64,000 nt of DNA from Verrucomicrobiota bacterium (GTDB taxonomy: Bacteria > Verrucomicrobiota > Verrucomicrobiia > Limisphaerales > UBA11320), in the NCBI GenBank assembly GCA_016199985.1, contig JACQFQ010000037.1:186001-250000 (forward strand). Direction: 5' to 3'. Below, in pieces: positions 43,930-54,400 of the stretch (the stretch's first letter is position 1; every line of letters begins with the position of its first letter). The notes under the pieces were generated by a model. It had not been told where the DNA came from and made no database searches. It saw only the letters and a program-made list of their open reading frames with translations. Position numbers and translations under genes: made by a program.

Positions 43930-45181
43930 GCGGCTCTCCAGGCTGGCGACCGAATGGGGCGAGGGCCTGCGATCCGCCGTCGAGTCCGTCCGCTCGCACA
44001 AGCTCCGCTCGAGCCTCACTCTGCTCGGCGTCATGGTGGGCGTGTTCTCCATTCTGCTCGTGATGACGACCATGCGCGCGATGAAGCAGGCCATTGAAGG
44101 CGAGCTCGCCGCGCTCGGCGCGAACACCTTTCAAATCCAGCGCTGGCCCGCGATCACCTTCGGCGGCCCCGAAGCGATGGAGAAATATGGACGCCGCCAA
44201 CGGCTGACCGTCGCCGACCTCCGCGCCGTCTCGACGCGCGCCACCTTCGCGTTGCATGTCGGGGCCCAGATTGACCTCGTTGGGGCCGAGGCCTCCTCGC
44301 GCTTCGACAAGACGCCCCCCAACACTCTCCTCGTCGGAGCGACCACCGGCGCGTTCCCCGCCCGCAACTGGGTGGTCCAGGAAGGCCGCGCCTTGACGGA
44401 TAGCGACAGCGACTCGGGCGTCGACGTGTGCGTCCTCGGATCGGGGCTGGAGAAAGCCCTTTTCCCCTTCGGGTCCGCGTTGGGGGACACCGTGAAGTTT
44501 GAGGGCATCCCCTACCGGGTCGTGGGAATCCTGGAAAGAAAGGGCGCGATGAGCGGCAACGACCAGGATCGGTTCGCCATCATTCCGTTGAACACAGGGC
44601 TCAACCGCTATGGACGGCCCTGGCGCAGCCTCGAACTGCTGGTGCAGGCCCCGGACCGCCAGTCCTACGACGCCACGCTGGAACAAACGCGCGCGATTCT
44701 TCGCGCGATCCGAAAAGTGGCGCCGGGCGCCGAGGACGATTTCGAAATCTTCTCGAACGACTCCCTGATCAGCCAGTTTGAGTCGTTCACGTTGACCGTT
44801 CGCGTCGGTCTCGCGGCCGTCAGCTCGATCGCCCTGCTGGCGGCCGGGATCGGGATCATGAACATCATGCTTGTCTCCGTCACCGAGCGAACCCGCGAGA
44901 TCGGGATCCGCCGGGCTGTGGGCGCGCGCAAGCGGGATATCCTCACCCAGTTTCTCCTTGAGGCGGTCTTGCTTTGCGAGATCGGCGGCGCGCTCGGCGT
45001 GGCGGCGGGCCTTCTCGTGGGCAACATCGCCGCCCATCTCATGCGCCTACCCAGCGTCGTGCCCATCGATTGGATCGTCCTCAGCCTCGGCCTCTGCTCC
45101 CTGGTCGGCATCCTGTTCGGCGTCTACCCGGCGCGAAAAGCGGCGGGGCTGGACCCGGTCGAATCGCTGCGATTTGAGTAG
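43922..45181 (+). CDS. MacB-type ABC permease 2 (MacB_PCD-FtsX)
   Basis: 419 residues with the same layout as permease 1: a first helix (LTLLGVMVGVFSILLVMTTM), a periplasmic domain ~45-290, and an FtsX end with NIMLVSVTERTREIGIRRAVGARKRDILTQFL and GVYPARKAAGLDPVESLRFE. The two permeases are diverged paralogues; the periplasmic parts share little by eye, suggesting an asymmetric substrate pocket. Last gene of the operon begun at 40590; its stop is 3 bp from that of a convergent gene. No outer-membrane TolC-like gene is nearby. Confidence 0.93.
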   Translation: MSRRLSRLATEWGEGLRSAVESVRSHKLRSSLTLLGVMVGVFSILLVMTTMRAMKQAIEGELAALGANTFQIQRWPAITFGGPEAMEKYGRRQRLTVADLRAVSTRATFALHVGAQIDLVGAEASSRFDKTPPNTLLVGATTGAFPARNWVVQEGRALTDSDSDSGVDVCVLGSGLEKALFPFGSALGDTVKFEGIPYRVVGILERKGAMSGNDQDRFAIIPLNTGLNRYGRPWRSLELLVQAPDRQSYDATLEQTRAILRAIRKVAPGAEDDFEIFSNDSLISQFESFTLTVRVGLAAVSSIALLAAGIGIMNIMLVSVTERTREIGIRRAVGARKRDILTQFLLEAVLLCEIGGALGVAAGLLVGNIAAHLMRLPSVVPIDWIVLSLGLCSLVGILFGVYPARKAAGLDPVESLRFE

Positions 45182-45184
45182 GCC

Positions 45185-46243
45185 TCAATTCACCAGGTCC
45201 GCGTGGGTCCGAATGTGGGACTCCATCAGGCGTATGACGGGAACCGCTCGGGTGAGCGCGGTCTTCTCGGTCTCCCCGGGAAAGGTCCGCATCACCAACC
45301 GCACCGCCGCCACGGTCTCGCCGTTGCAATCGTGCATGGGCATCGTGACCGTCACCGTCTTCTTGATGTTCGAGTGATAGATCTTGCTCCGCTCGATGAC
45401 GTCCGCCTCGAGCTTCGTGCCGGGACGCCCGAGATCCTGCGGCCTGGCGCTTGCGATGACCTTGAGAGCCGAGTCCTTGGGCGGCTTGCTGAAAACGAGA
45501 ACGTCATCCACCTGCGTGTACTTCGCCATGGCGGCGCGAACGAGCGTTTGCGCCAGGATCTCCCGGGGAACGTAGTCGATCTTCACGTTCGCGAAGTAAG
45601 CCACCGAGTCCGCCGCGGTCCATAGCCCCAGCTTGCCCACCGTGAAAGTCTTGTCGCTCAGCATGGGAATGGCCTCCTTGTTATCGAGGAGGATCCTGAT
45701 CTGGTTCCCGGAGCACTTCACGGCCAGATCGTGCCAGGCGCCCTTGGCAAAGCTCATCCTGGAGCCAATCGGGTTGCTGCGAAGCCCATTGACGACCTTG
45801 AAAAAGTAGAGCGTCCCTTCGGCCACGCTGGCGCGAACATAGTAGTAGTTGGTGGAGTCCTGGATGCGAAAGGCGAGTCCCGCCATCTGCTCGACCGCGC
45901 CGTCGAGGACCTTGAAGCTCGCCTGGAAAGTGAAATCGCCGTAGCTGTCGGCCTCATACACGAGCATGGGATACCGGCCGGAGATCGCCTCGCGCGATAG
46001 CTGGCCGATGGCCCGGCTGGAGTGCTTCGTGGCGCTCTGGCCGCTGAGACTCGGGATCGCGGGCGCGAACTCCGTCTCCACCACCCTCCAGTCGCCCGGA
46101 GTTCCCTTGCCCTCCAGCACGCTCGCGAATCCGCGCGGGAGGGTGTTAAGAGGCGTGTCCGAGAGATCGAACGCGACCTCCGCCGCGGTCGCCGCGAAGG
46201 CGACGCCAAAGCTGAACGCAATAAGGATGATTCGACGCAACAT
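45185..46243 (-). CDS. exported concanavalin-like protein with possible sensory C-terminal domain
   Basis: 352 residues from ATG 46243, giving the signal peptide MLRRIILIAFSFGVAFAATAA; the frame is open 15 codons further. Residues ~25-215 look like a LamG/concanavalin sandwich (FTFQASFKVLDGAVEQMAGL with FRIQDSTNYYYVRA, GAWHDLAVKCSGNQIRILLDN, and a terminal ANVKIDYV). The remainder (~225-350) contains a PAS/Cache-like alternation with VIERSKIYHSNIKKTVTVTMPM and a GETVAAVRLVM strand; I cannot name it confidently. It lies 58 bp downstream of, and on the same strand as, the acetyl-CoA synthetase, so it is probably in that operon. Function unknown. Confidence 0.65.
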   Translation of the reverse strand: MLRRIILIAFSFGVAFAATAAEVAFDLSDTPLNTLPRGFASVLEGKGTPGDWRVVETEFAPAIPSLSGQSATKHSSRAIGQLSREAISGRYPMLVYEADSYGDFTFQASFKVLDGAVEQMAGLAFRIQDSTNYYYVRASVAEGTLYFFKVVNGLRSNPIGSRMSFAKGAWHDLAVKCSGNQIRILLDNKEAIPMLSDKTFTVGKLGLWTAADSVAYFANVKIDYVPREILAQTLVRAAMAKYTQVDDVLVFSKPPKDSALKVIASARPQDLGRPGTKLEADVIERSKIYHSNIKKTVTVTMPMHDCNGETVAAVRLVMRTFPGETEKTALTRAVPVIRLMESHIRTHADLVN

Positions 46244-46301
46244 GAGGCGTGGACCGTAGCAAAGCTCGCTCGCCATGCAACCTATCACTTGTCGGCCGTT
46301 G

Positions 46302-48314
46302 CTAGTCCTCCGCCGAACCCAGCTTCGACAGAACGCTGAGATCCTCCAGGGTGGTGGTGTCGCCCTTGATCTCTGCGCCCGCGGCCACCTGCTTCAGCAG
46401 CCGGCGCATGATTTTTCCGGAGCGGGTCTTGGGCAAGGACTCGGCGAATCGGATATCGTCGGGCTTGGCGACAGGGCCGATTTCCTTCGCCACGTGCTGC
46501 CGCAGTTCCTCGCGCAGCCGGGGCTGCGCCACCACGCCGGTCTTCAGCGTGACGAAAGCAACGAGGGCCTGCCCTTTCAAATCATCGGGGCGTCCCACAA
46601 CGGCCGACTCGGCGACAGACGGATGGCTGACCAGCGCGCTCTCCACCTCCGCGGTGCCAATCCGATGTCCCGCCACGTTCAAAACGTCGTCGATGCGTCC
46701 CACGATCCAGAAATACCCATCGGTGTCCTGCCGGCATCCGTCGCCGGTGAAATACGAGCCCTTCAGTTCGCTCCAATACACTTGTTTGAAGCGTTCCGCG
46801 TCGCCCCACAATCCGCGCAGCATGCTCGGCCACGGCTTCCGGATCACCAGCTTCCCTCCGGTGTTTCGAGGCACGGCCCGCCCCTGGTCGTCGACCACCT
46901 CGGGGAGAATTCCAAAGAAGGGAAGCGTCGCGGAGCCGGGCTTGGTGCTCGTGACCCCGGGAAGCGGCGAGATCAGAATGCTCCCTGTCTCGGTTTGCCA
47001 CCATGTGTCCACAATCGGACATCGCTTCTTCCCGATCACTTTGTGATACCACATCCAGGCCTCGGGATTGATCGGCTCGCCCACGCTCCCCAGCAGACGA
47101 AGAGAGCTCAGGTCATGCTGGGCGGGCCATTGATCCCCCCACTTCATGAACGCGCGAATGGCGGTCGGAGCGGTGTAGAGGATCGACACGGCGTACTTGG
47201 CGATGATCCGCCAGAAGCGATCCGGCTCCGGCCAGTTGGGCGCGCCCTCATACATCAGGCTGGTCGCGCCGTTCGCCAAAGGCCCATAGACCACATAGCT
47301 GTGGCCCGTCACCCAGCCCACGTCGGCAGTGCACCAATAAACATCCGTGTCCTTCAGGTCGAATACGTATCGCGTCGTGAGCTTCGCTCCGAGCAGGTAC
47401 CCGGCGGTCGTGTGAAGGATCCCTTTCGGCTTTCCGGTGGATCCGCTCGTGTAGAGGATGAACAAGGGCGACTCGCTGTCCATCTTCTCCGGAGGGCAGT
47501 CGGAGCTCACGCTCCCCAACTCCTCATGCCACCAGACATCGCGGGGCGAGTTGAACGCGACCTCGTGGCCGGTGCGACGCAGAACGATCACCTTCTCGAT
47601 CGTGCGGGAAAGGAGCGCGCCGGTGGCGTCCTGGATGGCGAGCGCGTCGTCGACGTTCTTCTTGAGCGGCACGATGCCCCCGCGGCGGAAGCCGCCGTCG
47701 GCCGTGATGACGACTTTCGCGCCGCAATCCTGGATGCGGTCGGCGACGGACTGCGCGCTGAACCCTCCGAAAACGACGGAGTGAATCACCCCCACGCGCG
47801 CGCAAGCCAGCATCGCAATGGCGGCCTCGGGAACCATCGGCAGATAGAGGATCGCGCGGTCGCCGGGCTTCAGCCCGTTTCGCTTCAGCACATTCGCAAA
47901 ACGGCACACCTCGCGATGCAGCTGCCGATAGGTGAAGACCCTCTCCTCGCCCGGCTTCCCGTCCGCGGCCGGCTCGCCTTCCCAGATCAGGGCGGCCTTG
48001 TTGGCGGTCGGCGTTCCGAGGTGCCGGTCCAGGCAATTCACCGAAAGATTCAGCTTCCCGCCCACAAACCACTTCGCGAACGGCTCCTTCCACTCCAGAA
48101 CCTTCTTGAAGGGCCTGAACCACACGAGCTCCTGCTTCGCCATGCGGCCCCAGAACTTCTCCGGGGTTTGAATCGACTCCCGATAGAGCCGCTTGTAGGA
48201 CGCCTCGGAGCCGATGTGCGCGGCTTTCGCGAAAGCGGCCGAGGGCTTGAACCTTCGGGACTCCTGGAGAACAGACTGGAAATTACTGGCTGGGGACTGA
48301 GGTTTTGCTGCCAT
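46302..48314 (-). CDS. acs: acetyl-CoA synthetase (AMP-forming)
   Basis: A 670-residue cytoplasmic ligase making acetyl-CoA from acetate, ATP and CoA. ATG 48314 is preferred to the open upstream extension because it yields the normal family length. Motifs: [15 protein letters not shown] (phosphate-binding loop), the hinge/adenylate region [54 protein letters not shown], and the terminal [12 protein letters not shown] with the catalytic Lys634, the residue regulated by acetylation in other bacteria. Acetate activation allows growth on acetate or reuse of fermentation products. The gene is divergent from giant protein 2 and followed by the concanavalin-like gene. Confidence 0.95.
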   Translation of the reverse strand: MAAKPQSPASNFQSVLQESRRFKPSAAFAKAAHIGSEASYKRLYRESIQTPEKFWGRMAKQELVWFRPFKKVLEWKEPFAKWFVGGKLNLSVNCLDRHLGTPTANKAALIWEGEPAADGKPGEERVFTYRQLHREVCRFANVLKRNGLKPGDRAILYLPMVPEAAIAMLACARVGVIHSVVFGGFSAQSVADRIQDCGAKVVITADGGFRRGGIVPLKKNVDDALAIQDATGALLSRTIEKVIVLRRTGHEVAFNSPRDVWWHEELGSVSSDCPPEKMDSESPLFILYTSGSTGKPKGILHTTAGYLLGAKLTTRYVFDLKDTDVYWCTADVGWVTGHSYVVYGPLANGATSLMYEGAPNWPEPDRFWRIIAKYAVSILYTAPTAIRAFMKWGDQWPAQHDLSSLRLLGSVGEPINPEAWMWYHKVIGKKRCPIVDTWWQTETGSILISPLPGVTSTKPGSATLPFFGILPEVVDDQGRAVPRNTGGKLVIRKPWPSMLRGLWGDAERFKQVYWSELKGSYFTGDGCRQDTDGYFWIVGRIDDVLNVAGHRIGTAEVESALVSHPSVAESAVVGRPDDLKGQALVAFVTLKTGVVAQPRLREELRQHVAKEIGPVAKPDDIRFAESLPKTRSGKIMRRLLKQVAAGAEIKGDTTTLEDLSVLSKLGSAED

Positions 48315-48499
48315 AATCGCGATGCTAATGCGCGGGATTGTAGGAACGCGCCTCCCAACGTCAACGGCGTTTCGCGGGAAAGCGCGTTCTTTCAAGGAGC
48401 GATCCACGCCAGGGAGTTTGGACATTGTGGCGCCTTCTTCGCCCTGCCTTTGTCGCCGATTTCAATGATTGGCTTCGGTGGCGTTTCAATGCATGGTGG

Positions 48500-51400
48500 A
48501 TGCGAAGTCTCCGTCGCTGTTGTGTTGTTATGCCAATGTCCCTTTGTGTTCTTCCTTCGCGCCGGCCGGATCCGGCGCCAGACGCCCCCGGCCGATCCCT
48601 TTCATGGTCCTCCCCCTGGTCGCTCTGCGTCGCCGCCTTTCTTGCGCTTGGACTTTCCGCGAGCGGCGCGGACCATTTCATCCTCTCCGAGTTTCTGGCG
48701 AGCAACAGCAGTTCGCTGCTGGACGGCAATGGAAACGCATCCGATTGGATTGAGATTTACAACGCCGGCGACGCGCCCGGCGACCTTGGGGGCTGGCACC
48801 TCACCGACGATCCTCTCGATCCCGGGAAATGGACGTTTCCGCAGCGCGCGATGGCGGCCGGGGAGTTTCTCATCGTCTTTGCGTCGGGCAGCGGGACGCC
48901 GGATCCCGCGGGGCATTTGCACGTCAACTTCCAGCTCACCGGGGCGGGCGAATATCTTGCGCTCACGCGCCCTGATAAAACCGTCGCCACCGAGTTCGCG
49001 CCGGCCTTCCCGACTCAGCGCCCCGACGTCTCGTACGGCATTTCACAGCAATCGTTCAACACCGGCCTCGTCACCAACGGCGTCCGGGCCCGGCTCCTGA
49101 TTCCCGACGCGACGAGCGAAGCCCAGGCCGGCGCGTTGTGGATGGGCGCGCACGAGCCTTTCAACGACAGCGCGTGGCTGGCGGTCACGAATCCTATCGG
49201 CTATGACGCGCCCTCCGCCACCGCCGCGAGCCTCATCAACGTCGCGCTTCACAAGCCGGTGACCACCCTGGATGAAGCCGCCCCCGCCTTCCCCAAGGAG
49301 AACCTCACCGACGGAAACCTCGCCACCTTCGCCTCCGACAACACCCCGAGCCCCGACTTCTCCTTCGTCGTCGACCTCGGCGGCGCGTTCAAGCTGGAGA
49401 ACATTGAGGTGTTCAACCGCGCCGACGCGTGCTGTCCCGATCGTCTTACCGACTACACCGTGTCGCTCCACGCCGACGTCGGCGGCGCGATCGGCCCCGC
49501 GGTGTGGAGCGCCAATGTCCGGACCAACGGCTCCAACTCCGGCAAAGGCGGACGCGACCTCCTCACGCCGAACCTCGACGCGAACGGAGTTTTCTCCGGA
49601 CGCTGGATCCAAGTGCGGAACCGCGACACGCGGGGTTTGCGCGACCTTCAAATCGCGGAGCTCCGGGCGAACGCCGCCAACTGGGCGTTTGGGGCGGCCG
49701 TGCGGGCTTCGGGTCCGATCGAGGCCGCGCTGCCGAAGGAGAGCCTCACCGATGGCGATCCCGCCACGTTCTCGCGCAATCTCAATCCCGACCCCGCCTT
49801 CGCCTACCTGATCCGCATGACGCAGGCCGTCGCGTTCACCCGGATCGAGCTCTTCAACCGCAACGACGGCTGCTGCCCCGAGCGGCTCAGCAACTACCGC
49901 GTCAGCCTCCACTCCGACAACGCCGGCAACCCCGGTGCTCCGAACTGGAGCGCGGAGGTCCGCGTCGATAATTCGAACTCCGGACCCGGCGGCGTGGACG
50001 TCATCACGCCGGACCTGGATCCAGGCGGGCTCTTCGAGGGGCAATGGATCCAGGTTCAGAACCTGGACTCGGGCGCGGCCCGCTACCTGCAGGTCGCCGA
50101 GGTGCGCGCCTTTGGTTTCGGCGGAAGCTCCGGATACCGCTCGCTCATTCGTCGCGACATCACGGCGGAGATGAAGGGCGTCAACTCCTCCGCATGGTTG
50201 CGCGTGCCGTTCAACGCCAGCAACACAGCCTCCTTCGATCGCGCCACCCTCCGCATCAAGTACGACGATGGGTTCGTCGCCTACCTGAACGGGACCGAAA
50301 TCGCCCGCGCCAACACGCCGGCCGGCCGGCCGGCCTACAACGCCACGGCCACCGCCAGCCACTTCTCCCCGGCGGCGCAGGAATTCGCCGTGCCGCCCGC
50401 GATTATCCATGACGGCGCCAATATTCTGGCGGTGCATGGATTGAACACGCTCGCGAACGATCGCGATTTTCTTCTCGCCCCGGAGCTCATCGCCCACACG
50501 AGTCGATCCGGCCCGTACGGGTTCCTGCTCACGCCCACCCCCGGGTCGATCAACAACTCGAACAACGTGGCGGGCTTCGTGGACGACCCCCGCGTCAGCG
50601 TTCAGCGCGGCTTCTTCGACGCGCCGATGGACATTGTGATCACCAGCCCGACGCCGGGGGCGACATTGGTCTACACCACCAACTCCGCGACCCCGACGCC
50701 AACGATCGGCGTGGCCCTGGCGCCGGCCGACGCCAACTCCTCCGTCACGACAACGGTGCGCGTCGCCACGACCACCGTGCTCCGCACGGCGGCCTTCAAG
50801 ACAGGCCTCCAACCGTCCAAGGTCGACACGCACACCTACCTCTTTCTGAGCAACGTCGTCCGCCAGCCGAAAAACCCTCCCGGCTTTCCCGCGGATTGGA
50901 ACGGAACGGCCGCGGACTACGCGATGGATCCGCGCGTGGTCACGAACGCCGCCTACGCGGGAGAGATCGTCAACGACCTGCGAAGCATCCCGACCCTGTC
51001 GATCGTGACGGCGCCCGGCGACCTCTTCGGCTCACCGAGCGGGATTTACACTTTCTCGGAGAACACGGGCGTCGCGTGGGAGCGGGCCGCCTCCGCTGAG
51101 TGGATTCAGCCCAACGGCAGCACCGCCTTCCAGGTGAACTGCGGACTACGAATCTGGGGCACCGGCTGGCGGCCGCATAGCGCGTCGCTCAAGCACGCGC
51201 TCCAACTCAAGTTCAAGAGCGAGTATGGTTCCTCCATGCTGAACTATCCTCTCTTCAGCGACACCTTCGTGAATCGGTTCGACAACTTGGTGCTTCGCGC
51301 GCAGGGGAGCCGGAGCTGGAACGATTTTCGCCAGCCCGACATTGAGCAGACGCAGTACATTCACGACGCATGGGCGCGAGACACCTGTCGCGACATGGGT

Positions 51401-54400
51401 CGGACGGACGGCCACGCGACATTCGTTCACCTTTATCTGAACGGGCTTTATTGGGGCCTTTACAACCCGGTGGAGAAAACCGACGAGACGTTCTCCGCGG
51501 AGCATTTTGGAGGGGCCAAAGAGGATTACGACGTGCTGAACCGCCGCGGCGATGTCACGGCCGAGGTGGGCGATCTCACGGCTTGGAACCAGATGATGAC
51601 GATCGTCAACGCGGGCCTCTCCACGCCGGAGCAGTACGCGCTGCTGCTGCAGTATCTCGATGTGGACGACTTCATCGACTACATGATGCTGAACCAGTAC
51701 GCCACGAACCACGACGGTCCCAACGCCACGATCGCGAACAACATGAGGGCCACACGCCGCCGCGCCCCCGGCGGCCTGTTCCGCTTCTTCGTTTGGGACA
51801 TGGAGTACACCTTCTGGTATCCGCGGGAGCACAATTTGAACTTCGACCTGGACCAGAGCCCCGCGCGGATCTTCCAGAAACTGCGAGCCAATCCTGAGTT
51901 TCGCCTGCGCTTCGCCGATCACGCGCAGCGGCACCTGTTCAACAACGGGGCGCTCACCCCCGCAGTCGCCGCCGCCCGATGGCAGGCGCGCGCGAACGAA
52001 ATCTATGGCGCCGTGGTCGGGGAATCGGCGCGATGGGGCGATGTCCGCCGACCCGCTCAGCCCTACACCCGAAATGTGGAGTGGACCGCCGAGCTGAACC
52101 GGCTGCTCAATGACTATTTCCCCGTCAGAACCGGCGTCTATCTGGATCAGTTGAGCGCCGGGGGGCTTTTTCCGAAGGCCTCAGCCCCGAGTTTCAGCCA
52201 GCAAGGCGGCGACATCATCCCCGGATTCAACCTGGCCATCGACGCTCCCCGGGGCGTCGTCTACTTCACGACCAACGGTCTCGATCCCCGCCTGCCTGGA
52301 GGAGCGGCCTCGCCCAGCGCCACCCGCTACGCGCCCTCCACCTGGCTCGTCGCCACCGGCGACCTGGCCCGGGTCTACGTCCCGTCCAACAACGCGCTCG
52401 GCGGGCGTTGGAGAGGAGACGGTCCGCTCTTCGATGACTCCGCCTGGGCGCAAAGCTCGAGCGGGGCTGGGTTTGACACCACGCCACCGGCTGCCGATTT
52501 CACGATCCCCCTCCAAAACGCCACCGCGGATTTCTCTGAAATAGGCCGGGGCGTTGACATGGCGATCGACTCCAACCCCGTCGCGACAGGATGGGGCATC
52601 TTCGAACAGCAGGACTACCTCCCGAAAGGCCGCGGCTCCGTGGCCGTGTTCGAGACCGCCACGAACATCGGGTTTGCCGAAGGGACGCGCCTGACCTTCA
52701 CGCTGCGCCATGGGGTCGCCGGGCAGCTGGCCTTGGGCAAGTTTCGCCTGTCAGTCACCGCGGACGACCGGAGCGATTTCGCCAACGGCGCCATCAACCA
52801 CGGCGACACCCTGGCCCGATGGACGCCCCTCTCGCCGTTGAGCGCCAGCGCGACGGGAAAGTCGACCATGACGCTGAATCCGGACAACTCCATCCTCGTC
52901 GGCGGCCTCAACCCCTCGACGAATGTCTATGTCGTCACCGCGATCACGCCCATGACGGGCATCACAGGGTTTCGTCTCGAGGCGATAGATGATCCCTCCC
53001 TCCCCAGCAATGGCCCGGGCCGCTCGGGGAATGGAGACGCGGTGCTCACCGATTTCTCGGTCCAGGCGGCGCCGGCCACATTGACGCATCTCATCGACCC
53101 CGTCCTGGGGGCTCAGATCGCGGGCGCGATGCAAAACCAGAACGCCTCGGCCTATATTCGCATCCCCTTCACCGTCGCTCCCGGCTCGGTCTTCCAACGC
53201 CTCGCGCTGCATGTCCGCTATCTCGACGGGTTCTCCGCCTGGCTGAATGGCCGCGAATTGACGGCCCGCAACGCGCCAGCGCAACCCGCCTGGAATTCCA
53301 CCGCGACGGCGAATCGCGCCAAGGGGCGGGCGCTGGAGTTCGAATGGATCGATGTCAGCGACAGCCTCACGAACCTCGTCCCCGGCCTCAACATCCTGTC
53401 CTTCCAAGCTCTCAACGACACCACGACCAGCCCGGATCTCCTGTTGCAGGCCGAGCTCGTGGCGCATACCGACCTGCCGATCGCGCTCCAGGACACCACC
53501 ACCGTGAAGGCCCGGGTGTTCGTCGACAACGAATGGAGCGCCGTGAACGAAGCCACCTTCACCGCCAGCGCGCCGCTGCGCCTGACGGAGATCATGTATC
53601 ACCCGCCGGGGGAGATCGGCGTCAATGGGGACGAGTATCAGTTCCTGGAGATCAAGAACGTCAGCGCCGTTCCGTTCAACCTCAGCGGCCTGTCCTTCAC
53701 GAGCGGAATCAAGTTCTCATTCCCGAACAACGCGTTTCTCGCGCCGGGACGTTTCTTCGTGCTCGCGGCCAACCCCGCGCGTTTCGCCCAGCGGTATCCC
53801 GGCGTGACGGTCAACGGGGCCTTTGGAGGGAAGCTCAGCCACCACGGCGAGACGCTCACGCTCACGCGCGCGCTGGGCGGAGATCTGCTCTCGGTGACCT
53901 ACGGAGACAGCGCGCCCTGGCCGGCCACCGCGGACGGACTCGGCTTCTCCCTTGTCCCAATCAATCCGGCGGCCCATCAGGATCCTGACGACGCCGCGCG
54001 ATGGCGGGCCAGCGCGCAAGCGCTGGGCTCGCCGGGAGCGGAGGACCCCGATCCCGGGATCCCCGCCATCCTGGTCAACGAAGCGCTGAGCGCCAGCGCG
54101 CCCCCTCAGCGGGATTCGATCGAGCTGTACAATCCAGGCGACGCCGAGGCCGACATCGGAGGCTGGTTTCTCACCGACGACCGGAGCGCGCCCATGAAGT
54201 TCCGCGTTCCCGATCACACGAAGATCGCGGCTCATGGCTACCGGGTGTTCGATGAGCGCGACTTCAACGCCACGCCGGCCGCGACGAACAGCTTTCTGCT
54301 CAACGCCGCGGGCGAGGCGGCCTATCTCTTTTCGGCGGGCGCCAGCACGAACCTCACAGGCTACAGCCACGGCTTCAGCTTCGGCGCCGCCGCCGAGGGC

